Shown here one piece after another: positions 24,870 through 36,541 of a stretch of DNA of 64,000 nucleotides. Origin of the DNA: Mortierella hygrophila (taxonomy: Eukaryota; Mortierellomycota; Mortierellomycetes; Mortierellales; Mortierellaceae); NCBI GenBank assembly GCA_015680625.1, contig JAAAXW010000101.1:62001-126000 (forward strand). Direction: 5' to 3'. The notes below the pieces were generated by a model. It did no database searches. It saw only the letters and a list, made by a program, of their open reading frames with translations, and had not been told where the DNA came from. A program made the translations under genes and the position numbers. How positions within the stretch are numbered: the first letter of the stretch is position 1; the number at the start of each line of letters is the position of its first letter.

Positions 24870-26873
24870 CTAGAACTCGGGAACGATCTCAAAGTCGTCA
24901 TGACCAGACTCTGAACCCTCCTTGGCTTCCTTGGCTGGAACAGGGGTCTTCTTCCCGGTTTCAATAGTCTTCTCTCTCTCAACGACAATGGAGGCATCGG
25001 TAGACTTGGCGACATCAACGGTGACATCCTCTGACTCGAGCACGGGCTCTTCTTCGACTTGGACTTCGATATCTTTGTCGTCCTGGACAGTCTCGGACTC
25101 GGAGGGAGAGGGAGCAGACGCGACTGCGACATTGACATTGTAAGGCGCGACTTCGTCTTCATCATCATCTGTCTCGGCGGTAGCGAACAGATCGGCGACC
25201 TCTTCCTCATCATCCTCGTCGATTGGCTCGGCCTCCAACACAATCACCTCCTTCTTCTTCTCAGCCTCCTCCGATGAAGACGACGAAGAAGAAGAATCCT
25301 CGACCTCGACCTCGACCTCGGGAGCGGCAGCCTCAGCAACAGAGGTGGAAACAGGTGCATCACGAACGACCTGCTTGCCAGTATTACTATCCCTCGCCTT
25401 GAAACTATCAACAAGCTCCAAAAGATCCTGACTCTTCTTAATCAACTCCTTCCTCCTCTGACGAATCCCCAAGTCCCCCTCACTGTCAACCGAATCAATC
25501 TCAAACATTGCCTTGCTCACACTCTCTTCTGCCGCCAAGACGATCCGCTTGTTGGATTCTTGATCTGTCGAGGAAGAAGAAGAGGAGAGGGCGTCGTGGA
25601 GGTCGAGGGCGAAGGAGTCGAGGGAGGATTCGATCAGGTTGAGGGAAGAGTGCTTCTGGTGGAGGTTGTGGGTTTGTTGGTGGGCGCGTTGTTGGCGTTC
25701 CTGTAGAAGCTCAGATGCGCGACGGTCGGCGGTTGAAGGGGAGCCGCCAGTAGTAGTACCGGCAGCGGTAGCAGCGGCCCCGGTGGCAGAAGGAGTGGAC
25801 TTGGCAGCGCATCCAGAAGAAGATTTGCATCCAGAACGCGACGACTCGGCCTTGGATGACGAATGGGAAGCCTGCTGTTGGCCACCTCCAAAGATGGCCT
25901 CAACAAACGTCAAGATCTCGGGCAACGCCGCTAACAACTCCTCCGTCTGGGCAGTCTCAGAAGCAGCAGCAGCAGCGGTGGACTCTTGCTTCTTCTTGAA
26001 GGCAGCGACGGCCTTCTCCTTTTCAACAGCAGCAACACGCTGAGCAGCCTCTTCCTCGGCCTGTTGTTGAAGGGCGAGGCGGTACTGCTGCCGGCGCTTG
26101 CAAGGGTACTTGTCATCCTCCTGAGGCTGAGGACGCTTCTGAGGAAAGAAAAGGGCCTCCAGCAGGTTGCTCAACGGATCCTCAACCTCCTCGGTCTTTT
26201 CCTCGGGCTCGGCAGATTGGAAAATGATACGGAAATGTTGCTGCTGCTGTTGGGATCGTTGCTTGGCTTCCGCGATGGCGGCGGCTCTAGTACGAGCGGC
26301 GACCTGGGCCTGGGCTTGGGCTTGAACTTGGGCCTGGGCGCGGAGATGTGCGTGGGCAGCAGCCTCTTGCTCATGCTGTTGTTGAAGGCGCAAAGCTTGG
26401 TAGGCAGCAGCAGCGGCTTGCTGCTTCTGGATCTGCTTGCGCTGGAACTTGCGAAGGGCCTCTTGCTCGATTTGAGCCTGGGCCTGGGCCTGGGCCTGGC
26501 GCTGACGCTCACGTTCGTTCCTCAGCAGGTTCTCATACTCGAGCTGTCGGAGATGCTGTTGCTCGAATTGATGGGGATGGGGATGGGGATAGTGCTGGTG
26601 GTGGTGACGGTACTGGTGGCGGGAAAGGCGTTCCTGGCGCTTTCTTTCGAGTGCCGCGCGGAGGAGGAGTTCCTCCTCATCGGTCTCTTCGCTAGAGGAG
26701 AAGGCAAACTCGGGTTCCTGGTAGGCGAAGGAGGTGGTAGGGAATGTACGAGTGCTGTTGACGTAGGAGGGAAAGGAGGTAGTGGGGTGAGACGCGGGGA
26801 CGGGGATGCGGTGTTGGTGGTGGGGGTAGGCTCCAGCAGCCGAGTGGGTAGAAGAGTGGTAGAAAGGATACAT
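24870..26873 (-). CDS. BAG-domain protein (Hsp70 co-chaperone type), first copy
   Basis: Intronless, 667 residues, starting MYPFYHSSTH. The first 300 residues are His-, Gln- and Arg-rich with long predicted helices (many RQAQAQAQAQ-type runs). A central alanine/serine linker follows. Around residues 408-495 a BAG domain is visible: KAMFEIDSVDSEGDL, then IRQRRKELIKKSQDLLELVD. BAG domains bind the Hsp70 ATPase domain and speed nucleotide release. The C-terminal ~170 residues are acidic and disordered. A second BAG protein is encoded at 35054 on the other strand, so these are paralogues. The fold call is good; the client or partner is unknown. Confidence 0.85.
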   Translation of the reverse strand: MYPFYHSSTHSAAGAYPHHQHRIPVPASHPTTSFPSYVNSTRTFPTTSFAYQEPEFAFSSSEETDEEELLLRAALERKRQERLSRHQYRHHHQHYPHPHPHQFEQQHLRQLEYENLLRNERERQRQAQAQAQAQIEQEALRKFQRKQIQKQQAAAAAYQALRLQQQHEQEAAAHAHLRAQAQVQAQAQAQVAARTRAAAIAEAKQRSQQQQQHFRIIFQSAEPEEKTEEVEDPLSNLLEALFFPQKRPQPQEDDKYPCKRRQQYRLALQQQAEEEAAQRVAAVEKEKAVAAFKKKQESTAAAAASETAQTEELLAALPEILTFVEAIFGGGQQQASHSSSKAESSRSGCKSSSGCAAKSTPSATGAAATAAGTTTGGSPSTADRRASELLQERQQRAHQQTHNLHQKHSSLNLIESSLDSFALDLHDALSSSSSSTDQESNKRIVLAAEESVSKAMFEIDSVDSEGDLGIRQRRKELIKKSQDLLELVDSFKARDSNTGKQVVRDAPVSTSVAEAAAPEVEVEVEDSSSSSSSSEEAEKKKEVIVLEAEPIDEDDEEEVADLFATAETDDDEDEVAPYNVNVAVASAPSPSESETVQDDKDIEVQVEEEPVLESEDVTVDVAKSTDASIVVEREKTIETGKKTPVPAKEAKEGSESGHDDFEIVPEF

Positions 26874-27456
26874 TGCTGTTGTGGATGTAGTTTTTGTAAT
26901 ACGATAAGAGTGAATGGTTATGAAAGAGAGAGAGAGAGAACTGTTTGAGTGATTGTTATGTGATTTCAGAATATAGAAAAAAAATCAGGAACCATCGCTC
27001 GCTTTTATAGATTTTTTTGTGATAGGACAATAACTTACGCACGCCCGGTGTGACTAAGCCCGCTGCGCTTATGAATCGATTCATCGGATGGCGAAATTTT
27101 TCTTTTGTTCTATGGAAAAACAAAGGTGGAGGCGTGCGTGTCGCAGCACCATTACTTCTTTTTTTTTCTTTTTTCATTTTTCTTTTGGCGGGAATTCAGA
27201 AGACGATGAAATGGTTGAGGAAAGAGCCTTGGCGGAATCTTCGAGAACCAACTCAACCCTTCGGCTGCGGCTTCTAATACCACACACTTGCGTCGCCCCC
27301 ACCCCAAGAGGGAGGCTTTCGTCAGTCTTTTTACCTAGCCCATGCGTGCAAGTTAGCTTTTTTACAATGTGAGGTACCTAATCTATGTCTATTAAACGGG
27401 TGCTAAAAAAACCTACCGCCCCAGCCACGGTATCTATAACGACTGAACTAAACGAC
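26874..27456. promoter_or_regulatory. BAG gene promoter and SYG1 3' end
   Basis: About 580 bases. A GA repeat (GAGAGAGAGAGA) at about 26927-26939 lies in the leader of the minus-strand BAG gene. No coding gene seen. Confidence 0.5.
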
Positions 27457-30400
27457 CTACCGCTCGTCATCATCCGAGTCATAATCATCCTCATCGTCCG
27501 AATCATCCCTCCACCGTCGCATCTCGCTCTTGAGCATTTTGCCCAAACCTCGCTTTGTCTTCGTACTTATCGCATCCGACGCCTCCACGGGCCTTGCACC
27601 ATCAGCAGTGCCGCCAGCGGAAGACTCAATACCCAGCCCCAAACCACTCGTAGCCCGGGAGGCCTTTCTCATCAAAGGCGCCTTGTTACTCCTCGAATTA
27701 CGACCCCTATAAGTCTCCTCGTCACCATCGATCCTCGACTCGAAATCCCGACGATCATAAAACTTGTTATACGTCGTCGACGCCAACTGCTCCAGTTGTT
27801 CAGATCCAAACCCAGCCTGGCCCAAAGCATCATCCACAAACGTGCTGCTCCTGTCCAAACCGAAGGGGGGTCCACCAGAGGAAGCACCAGACGGTTTCCG
27901 CTTTGGTGAAGGTCGACGGACGACGCCAGTTTGAGAGGATACGTCTCCCAATTGGAACGAAGCTTGGCTGGTGCTGGCTGCGGGGCGGTGGCGTTGCTTG
28001 GATTCATCAGTACCACTACCGATTCCGCCCTGTTCGCCATCCTCAGTGTCGCTGCCGTTGTCCTTGGCCGGCACGTCCTCTGCAACCTCGTTCATCTCCC
28101 CCTCGTCGTTCTCGTCATCATCCGAATCTTCTGCAACATGAATGTGGAATGGAAGAGGGATGTCCTTGATGGCCCGGAAGTGTCCACAATTGTTCAAGTG
28201 CTCGTTTTCCAAACGGAAAAAGTTCCACATCCAGCGCCTATCATATCAATTGAACCAGATAATTAGCTTCGCCACTTAATCAAAAACCAAGCGTGAAACA
28301 AATCAACCAAAAAAAAGAAGGCAGACTTACCGAAGGACTTCGACAAAGCCCAAGGTAAAGGATAGAATCATCACATTGACATTCACGGCCAAAAACCGCA
28401 AGATCCAAGAAAAGCGTCCGGAGAAATCCAATACGATCGCCAGGTAGTACACCCACTTTCTCGAATACACTAACTCTGGTCTCAAGAACGGGTTCCCGAA
28501 CGCTGCGCCACCATGCTTGCCAAACTGGAAGAGACCCCAATCCATGTGGATATCCCACGCAAATGTATAGGAGCTAGTGATGAGCGAGACCACGATGTAG
28601 GCCGCCTTGAGACTGTTCCCGCCATAGTGTCGAAACGAGAAGTAGACAAGGATCTGGAGCAGGGAGCAGGTGTACTTTCCAGCGTTCAGCAAGTGGGGGA
28701 ACCATTCTAGGGTATCACGGTAACGGCGGAGACACTGCAAGAAACGGAACCAGGCTGGCAGCGCAGTGACAAAGGGCGTGATCCACATGTGGCTCGTCGA
28801 GCATGTCGAAGCTACACAAATATAATCAAGAAGGGCCATGTGAGCAAAGCTGCTGCTGCCGATATCTCAAACGCATAGCCACTCACAATGACAAGACAGT
28901 GGCCTTACCGAGATCATTCCAATGCTGGGTATAGGCGCAAATCGTAAACTCAAACTGTTCGATAGAGTAGACCAGCGAGTTCATCTCATCTGCGATGAAA
29001 AAGTCTCTAAATTCGACCTTGTAGTATCCAGACGCCACAATCCTCCATATCGACTGCAAGAACCACTTGCGAGCACCGAATCTGAACATCCGCAGAGGCC
29101 AGCACAGGACAACAAAGATCAGTCCAAACAGAATCAGCGGGTAGTACGTTCTGAACATGCTTGGCGAGATGAATCCGACAACAAAATCCAGGTAGAGTGC
29201 AATGCAAAGCGCCATCATAAAGAAAGTCGGAATCTATGCATGATACGATGAAAGTTTGTCGTTAGGAAACTGGTCTTCGTTGGTCCAAAATGTCTAAACA
29301 ACCCAAAATAAACATTCATGGTGTCCAAACCTCAAAGAACTGAGTGTAGTCAAGGTTGTCGCGCGGATCAAACTATGCATTTGTTGTTGTAGAAATATGA
29401 ACACTGCGAGTTAGGGTAGCTTTTACAATCATTCCTGATGGTAACTTGCCTGCCTCCAGGGTGGGTTTTGTGTTTCTTACCTCAAAGATGAACTTGTAGT
29501 TGATCCTGGCTTTATCCCACACATACATGTTGATGCCAAACAAACAGGCAAACAACACGGTGAGGAACAATCCTGAATAAACTAGCAGCAAGCTGCTCCA
29601 GAATGGGATCTCGCTCTCCGTGTCCTCCGAGAAGGCCGATTTAACGCCAAGAATGAAGAGAGGCAGCGCTATGCCAATGTAAACACCAACCCTGGCAGCA
29701 GTAGCGTGGTGTGACTATAAAATATGAGGCAATAACGTATAGTTAGCCTAGACGCGCCTCAACTCCGTGTTGTTCACTTTCCCAATTGATTCAGTGTCGT
29801 ACCCGATTCTTGATGACAGGGATCCGTAGCTTGGTCATTCCACGGCGGCGATGACCGTTCTCAAACTTTTCAATGTACAGATCTTCGGTCTCTAAGATGA
29901 GGTCGTCCAGGATAGTTGAGGTGACAAAGTACGCGGTTTTCAGCTTGGAAGCCTGGAATTCCTTCGATGCCTTCCATCCTGCGGTCTTGTCGAACTTTTT
30001 CATAATCTTGATGAATCCTGTCTTGTTCAACACCTACAAACGTAACCGTAGACTTGATTAGGTCATGACCTGAACAAGAACATGTTGCAGATATCCTCGC
30101 TTAGTGTTATTTACCCTGTAGTTTTTCAGCATCTCCATGCTGCGGTAAAACTCGTAGATCGCAGCCTTGATCCTGCTCCGGGCCACTTTGTGGTGCAGGT
30201 GCTGACGACGATTCTCCTCATCATCGATGACCACCTGGTTGTGCTCAGAGACAGAGCTGACCGGATGACCATCAACAGTTGTACGGTTATCCCTAGATCG
30301 AAGATTGTTCTCCAGTGCCTTTCCATTATTGACAGCTCCGTTCATGGGTTTAATGGTCTCTGTGCCGGTCGCGAATCCAACTGTGGCATGCTTGACTTGG

Positions 30401-31674
30401 TCGAGAGGGTTCAAATGGGGCCTGTGCAAAGGGGCGATAGTGACATTTTCTGTTTGTGTGGGGTCCTCCATGAAACTCCCAAGGCCATCCCTGACCCTGG
30501 ACCACTCCGCCTGGTACCATCCCCCTGTGGCTTCAGCCTTGGCCTATGAAAAACAAGGAAAGGGGAATGAGGCTCATTAAGCAACTATGACAGGCTAACT
30601 GCAAACAAAACTTTGTTTTTTCATCATATCTGCACTATCGCACCTTTCTCGCATCTTGGCGTCGCTTCCACTCGTCGGCCACATAGAGCTGTTGTTTGAG
30701 AACTTTGAGTTTAGTTACTGATTCAAGCTCCTTCTCTGCGGGGAAACAAAATTAATTATTTACAACAAAGATGAGAAATGGACGTTAGTGTTAGTGGTTT
30801 CACGAGTCAAGAGATGGGGACCGTGTGATCTGCAGGGGTGGTAATAAAAAACTACCTTTGTAAAAAGCATCCACCATCGCTAACTGACTGTCGAGGAACT
30901 GGAAAAAGACCCTTTCTTCCTCGAGCATCTGATCTTTGACGCTGTCGAGAGATCGTCCCTCCACTATATGTGATTTTTGTTAACGAGCAACGCATATCCG
31001 ATCAGTCCTTTTGTTCTTCACCATTTACAGAGGACAAGCAAGCAAAAAAAAAAAAAAAAATTACAGTTAATCGCTCTTGGTTTGGGTCGCAGCTCCGGCG
31101 GTGTCGCAGCCATGGTAAGAGAACGCTGTAGAGACTTGAAGACGTTGTGGCTCTGAGTCCTGGCTGCCTCGCCGACTTGTGCCACAAAAGAGTCGCTTCG
31201 AGGAAGGGCTTGCCGATCAGTCAAGGTAGCAATGCTTGGTTCGTGTGCGATTTGGTGCTGCTGCGGGTCGTATGGGGCAGAAGAGTCTTGGTCTGTGCCA
31301 TCGAGTGCTGAACCCAGAGAAGAGCTCGGTGGAGGGAGAGTGGCATGTCGGAGTGGTGGTGGTCTATGAATGGCGTCATAGCTCCTCTGGCTACCACGAC
31401 CCTTCTTGATGATAGGCGTTGTTCCTGTAGGGGAATCTGGGTACCGTGGTGAGTATGCTGTGGCGGGTCGCTCGATGGGCGACACAGCCTCGGTATCGAT
31501 CGAGAGAGGGCCATGGTGTTTGGAGTTGTCGCGGTGGGCCGTTTCGTCGTTATCGTTGAGCCGATCAAGAGCTGCTTCGATCGCCTTGAGATACTTTTTG
31601 CCCTGCTTGTAGTTCATATAAGCCTTGCGCCATTCGGGCACAACCTCTTCCTGGAGTTGCTTGGCGAATTTCAT
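27457..31674 (-). CDS. SYG1: SPX-EXS phosphate exporter, SYG1/XPR1 family
   Basis: Ten exons with balanced phases, 1110 residues: 31065-31674, 30856-30963, 30644-30735, 30115-30543, 29803-30033, 29481-29714, 29331-29372, 28909-29233, 28331-28811 and 27457-28237. The N-terminus MKFAKQLQEEVVPEWRKAY is the SPX start. The SPX domain is split by disordered inserts and ends with the lysine-rich helix LNKTGFIKIMKKFDKTAGW, the inositol-pyrophosphate sensing surface. Several membrane segments (LPLFILGV, TVLFACLFGINMYV, YYPLILFGLIFVVLCW) lead into the EXS domain, with WRIVASGYYKVEFRDFF and WDIHMDWGLF. The tail is acidic and Ser-rich. The family exports inorganic phosphate across the plasma or Golgi membrane. 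Confidence 0.95.
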
Positions 31675-33383
31675 CGTGTGATCAGAGAATGATGTGAGGG
31701 AAGGGTGGCGTGGTGGGCGATGTAGAGTTGACGAAGAGGATAGTTGCACCAATCACCCTTTGGATAGGGGTTTATTGTTTGCTGTTGTTGTTGAGGTTTT
31801 CTCGTTGCTTGCTTTGGGGAGGGAGCAATTGAAGGGGGACGGAAGAACGTACAAGGGCGAGGAGTGAGCAACAACGCAAAGTGTGACAAGGACAAAAAAA
31901 AACCCCCCAAGACCGAAAACACACACCTCCTTGAACACTCAACGGACAGAGAGGAACAATAACAATTCGAGGGACGAAGGCGGAAGGCAAAAAGAGAAAT
32001 AGACGGGAGTGATTCACCTCTTGGTCATGTCTCTCGAATGAATGAATGAATGAATGAATGAATGAATGTGAACCCAGTTTTGTCAAATGAGGAAGATTGT
32101 ATAGGCGGGTATGGAAAGAGAAGAAAGACTGTGCACTGGGTTGAATGAATGCAGAATTAGATTCCGAAGGATGGAGAGGGAGAGGTGCGATGAATGACAA
32201 TGAAATGAGGCTAAGGAAAGAGGAGGTAGGGGAAAGAAGAGAGAAGAAGGGAAGGAGGCAAGAGAAGAAGGGAAGAGAAGAAAAGTAAAAGAGGCGCGAA
32301 ATTAATAGGAAAATCGTTTCACTTTGTGTAGGATTAGGATGTGGAGGTGTAGACAAAAAAAGGCAAGTAAGAAAATGGACGTTCTCGACAATTGCACTTT
32401 CCCCCCACATGTGTATTCAAAGTTGCGTGTTTCCTGGGCTGAGAATGGGAAACATTCCTCAGGGTCGCACGACCATCGATCCCTTGTCTTGCTTCTCCTT
32501 CTCAGCCGAGTCCGAACAGGAGTGTTATGCATCTATTATTTAAGAACGTCAATGCTGGCAATGCTAGCAATGATGGCGGTGCTGGCTGTGCAGGCGGCTG
32601 TAGCCTTGTCGCATACACGCGAGTCAAAGTATCTAGTCTATCAAACCTTTTGACGAATATGCCAATATTCAATGCCTCGATTAGAATATGGCTATCGAAC
32701 AGAGCCGTTGAGTTAGCTCAGTCCGAATCAACATAGTGCCACCTACCACGTCTTTTCCTAGTCAACTACAGTTTTGTACATGCAGGGTCTGAGACAAATA
32801 GACAATTAATCAAACACGTCTCGCTAGCCTGATAAAGTGAATGCATCACTCTACTCCTAGCATGTTTCTTTGCTCACGATCAATCATGGCCCTGGCACAC
32901 ACTCGTCCTTGTTCAGTTATTCAGGAGAAGGGAAATAGACCCGACACACCCACGCTACGCTTCCCTGTTGAACGCAACAAAGGATACTTTTACTCAATCC
33001 TCAACGATCCTGGACACGATTGCCCTTTTTTAATTTTTGTTGATTCTGCTTCCTCCTGGCAGCTTTTTCCTCCTCCTCCACCTCCTCCTTCTCCTCCCCT
33101 TCTGTTATGTATTTGCCGCCATTTTTTTTCTTTCCTTCTCTCTATGCCCTTAGTCCCTTTTTTTATGATACCAAAAGAACAAAAAGACATCATCGTATTC
33201 CATACTGAGCCACGGGAGTGGGATCTCTTCTCATATAATAAGTGCTCGCTCGACCTCTTCTCTTTTCCTTTTTTCTTCCCTCTCTTACATCCCATCTCAT
33301 CTCCATTGCATACCCACTCTTCTATCCTTTTACCATCTACTCGCATATCATTGTATTTTTACTCCACATACCTCCCCCCAACC
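31675..33383. promoter_or_regulatory. Divergent promoter region SYG1 / SMS-like gene
   Basis: About 1.7 kb between divergent starts. Purine-rich on the + strand from 31680 to 32300 (SYG1 leader side) and pyrimidine-rich from 33000 to 33380 (leader of the rightward gene). A GAAT repeat lies at 32036-32068. I see no gene in the middle. Confidence 0.5.
32036..32068. repeat. (GAAT)n microsatellite
   Basis: About eight tandem GAAT units in the SYG1 upstream region. Confidence 0.9.
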
Positions 33384-34675
33384 ATGCCATCACTAATTGA
33401 AAGAGCAAAGAAGGCGTTTTTTCAGCGGTACAAGCTGACACGCCAGAGCATCGGATGTACACTCCTCGTTGTCATCATATTTATTCTCACCCTCTACTTC
33501 ATGGTAACAGCACTCGCTCCCTCCAATCGTCTATCGTACTCATAAACACCGCGCCATCATAAAAGCAGAGCCTCAACTGATAAACACCCGTCCATATCAC
33601 ATAGAACGTAATGGCGAACGTAGCCTCATACCTCTCACCCGACAACACCGAGACACCCAAGCTCTCCGACCGGGGCTTCGAGGCCATCCCCTCTATCACC
33701 CTCCTCTGGTTAACAGACCTCGCCGACGGCCTCCTCTTCATCCCCACAATCATTCTCATCGCAACCCACTACCGCCCGCTCTACCTCCTCTGCAAAGTCC
33801 TCCTCACCTGGTCCTTCTGTAACATCATGCGCATCACCACCGTCGCCATCACATCTATGCCTGACCCTCGCGACGGATGTATCCGTTCTGTCGGAGAGTT
33901 CTTTACGACTTTTTCGCTGCATCGATGTGGGGATTGTATGTTTAGTGGGCATACGGTCATTTTTGTCATCTCGGCGTTGGTTTGGACAAGCCATGGGTAT
34001 CACCGGTTTCCAGCCAGGTTCAAGTGGTTGGGGATACTTTGTCTGGCGTTCGTATGGTGTCTGTGCATTGGGTCTGCGATTGTTGTGATCGCTAATCGGG
34101 CACATTACACGTCAGATGTCTTGGTCGCGTTCTATGTCGCCGGAGGAAACTTTTATATCTGGACTTATATCCTGGACCACTACGTTGAAGAAAAAGGGCG
34201 GTTGAAGGATTTGACACACCCCTGGGGGGAGGGATTACCGGATCCAAGACCGCATGTACAGAAACGGGAGCAGAAACGACAGGCGGCTTTGGATGCGGAG
34301 AAGGAGGCGAATGCGAGGACCGAGGCTCAGACGCAGATGTGGTCGGTTGCGACAGAGATCCCTCCTATTCCGCCGACGGATCCGATGAGTAGTTCTGTTT
34401 ACGAGAGGAGTTTTCGATCTGTTGTTGTTCCTCTAGCGTCACCATTGTCAACAACAGGAACAGGAACAGGAACAGGAACAGGAGCAGGAGTCGAGGAGAT
34501 TTCGGCAGGGAGGCAGTCGTCAGATGGACGACAACAACAACCATACCAGCATCAGGAAGAACAGGATGTGCAGACGATTATCTCTCATCTGCAAGTCACC
34601 CCTGAGGAGGACGTTGATGATGAGCATAAACATGGCCCTATCCAGCCCCCTGAGACCCCAGCGCAGAAGGAGTAA
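33384..34675 (+). CDS. Sphingomyelin-synthase-like phosphotransferase (PAP2_C)
   Basis: Two exons (33384-33503, 33605-34675) joined in phase 0, 396 residues. Exon 1 carries a short cytosolic start and the first membrane helix (LLVVIIFILTLYFM). Six membrane segments in all are visible. The catalytic motifs of sphingomyelin synthases are present: CGDCMFSGHTV and HYTSDVLVAFYV, giving the His, His and Asp triad in the family spacing. The C-terminal ~130 residues are charged and disordered, with Thr/Gly repeats. The family moves a phospho-headgroup from a glycerophospholipid onto ceramide in the Golgi or plasma membrane. Whether the head is choline, ethanolamine or inositol cannot be told from sequence. 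Confidence 0.88.
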
Positions 34676-35053
34676 TACACGTTTGCATCATTATCATCAT
34701 CATTATTATGCGTCATCATGGTTGTATCACATTGTTGGAATTGCATTGCATAAGTAATTTGGTGGCACCCTTTTTCATTGGATGGTTCTGGCACATCCTG
34801 GATCGATCGAGTGGGTGCGAAAAGGTTCTCCGCCAATCATTTTGTGATCCTAGAAACATAGCATAAAAAGGTGTGTGATCTGATCGCATCTTTTTTTTCA
34901 CACTCATTTTTTTCTTGCCCTTCCACTCTCCCTGTTATCAACCTACTGTTTCCTTCGTTGTATCCATCCTCCCACTTCATTTCCCTTTCTTCCTCCTTTC
35001 CGTCACCACTTACTCCCGTCCCCCTTCTCCTTACAAAGAAAACCCCTCCCGAC
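34676..35053. promoter_or_regulatory. Intergenic gap and leader of second BAG gene
   Basis: About 380 bases: an ATC/ATT-rich 3' end of the preceding gene, then a T/C-rich leader from 34885 to the start codon. No gene seen. Confidence 0.5.
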
Positions 35054-36541
35054 ATGTACAACATTTTCGGGGACCCACGCATGGCGCAGAACCAACGCCG
35101 CGCCGGCGGGCGCCGCGGAAACGACCGTCAAGACTTCTTCCCAGGCTTCTCCAACTCCCTCTTCTTCGACCCTTTCTCCTCGCAGAGTCAAGAAACTGGC
35201 CACCGTTCCGATGAGCCTGATGAGAACGAGTACGACAATCAACCCTCTCACTCAACCCTCCAAAAGCAACGCCATCTCCAGCAACAGCTACAACAGCAGG
35301 AAAGGCAGCGTCAACAGGAGTTGGAGAGGCAACGGCATTTGCAACAACAGCAACAGCAACAGCAACAGTTGCAAATGCAGCGGGAGAGTCATGACGCCCG
35401 TGTTAAAATGACGGCGGCTGAAAAGGAGCAGAGACGGCAGCAGCAGGAGGAGGCTGAATTGAAGCGCGCTCATCATGAGGCTACCATGCGCAAGCACAAT
35501 GATGCCCTTCACAAGCAGCAGGTTCTTCGCCAGCAGCAGCAGATGAAGCACCAACAATCTCAACGGCAGCACCAACAGCTGCAGCACCAGAAGGCCCATC
35601 CTCAGCAACAGCATCAGAAGGCTCAACAATCCCAGCCTCAGCAACAACAGCAACAATTCCCTCAGCAGCAGCAGCAGCAGCAGCCAGCTACTGGTCGCAA
35701 TGCACGCCGCCATCGCAGACGCCAGAGACAAGCCTCCGCTTCCGCCGCTACCGGTCAGACCCAGGTCCAAGCTCAGCCCACGGGCGATCAAGACGACGAT
35801 CTGGAAGACGAGGCTGTCATGAACATCTTGACCGACGCATTCGGTGGTGTCTACACTACACCCGAGGAGGAGGCCGAGCGAGCTGCCCGCAAGAATTTTG
35901 AGGCGGCCAAGAAGAAGCTTGGTGTGCCTCCCGCAGAGTCTGAGGACGATGAGGAAGAAGATGAAGATGAGGAGGATGAAGAGGATGAAAATGAGGAGAA
36001 TGTATGGGAGCAGGCTGCTCAGGCTCTCAATGAACCCAGTGCCGCCGAAAAGCAGCAGCAGCATCGTCAGCAACAGCAGCAAAAGTACCAAAAACGCCTG
36101 CAGGAGCATTATCAACGCCTGCAGCAACAGAAGATGGAGGAGTCTGACCGTGACGAGGAGATGGAAGCCCCACAAGAAGACGATGAGACCATGGAAGACA
36201 ACACCACCACTCAGGACGAAGAGGACGAAGAAGAGCCCCAGCCAGACCCAGAACTGATCCGCAAGAGTCAAGCTGAGCTCCAAGAGATCCGCACGAGCCT
36301 CGATAACCTTTCCCACGAGCTCCAACAGATCGAATCCGGTGTCATCCCCAATAAGAAGCAGGTCCTGATGACGGAGGAGAACCTAACAAAGGCCATGCTG
36401 AAGATTGATTCGATCGAGAGTGGTGGGGATGTGTCAATCCGCAAGCAGCGCAAGGAGTTGATCGGCAGAGCAGAGCAAATTTTGGAGAAAGTCGATGATT
36501 TCAAGCGCCGGGCCAAGATTTCTATTCCTCGCCGCAAATAA
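35054..36541 (+). CDS. BAG-domain protein (Hsp70 co-chaperone type), second copy
   Basis: Intronless, 495 residues. I choose the ATG at 35054 (MYNIFGDPRMAQNQRR), right after the pyrimidine-rich leader; the frame upstream reads only leader. A long Gln-rich helical region is followed by a short folded piece (VMNILTDAFGGVYTTPEEEAERAARKNF, given here only as a region near residues 255-285) and an acidic run. The C-terminus, residues ~401-489, is a BAG domain: KAMLKIDSIESGGDV then IRKQRKELIGRAEQILEKVD. It matches the BAG domain of the gene at 24870 closely over this stretch and, unlike that protein, ends almost at the domain. Likely an Hsp70 nucleotide-exchange regulator. Confidence 0.85.
   Translation: MYNIFGDPRMAQNQRRAGGRRGNDRQDFFPGFSNSLFFDPFSSQSQETGHRSDEPDENEYDNQPSHSTLQKQRHLQQQLQQQERQRQQELERQRHLQQQQQQQQQLQMQRESHDARVKMTAAEKEQRRQQQEEAELKRAHHEATMRKHNDALHKQQVLRQQQQMKHQQSQRQHQQLQHQKAHPQQQHQKAQQSQPQQQQQQFPQQQQQQQPATGRNARRHRRRQRQASASAATGQTQVQAQPTGDQDDDLEDEAVMNILTDAFGGVYTTPEEEAERAARKNFEAAKKKLGVPPAESEDDEEEDEDEEDEEDENEENVWEQAAQALNEPSAAEKQQQHRQQQQQKYQKRLQEHYQRLQQQKMEESDRDEEMEAPQEDDETMEDNTTTQDEEDEEEPQPDPELIRKSQAELQEIRTSLDNLSHELQQIESGVIPNKKQVLMTEENLTKAMLKIDSIESGGDVSIRKQRKELIGRAEQILEKVDDFKRRAKISIPRRK

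Noticed and set aside
26927..26939. GA repeat as a GAGA-factor type element
   Set aside because: Short simple repeats of this kind are frequent in all leaders here; no specific support.
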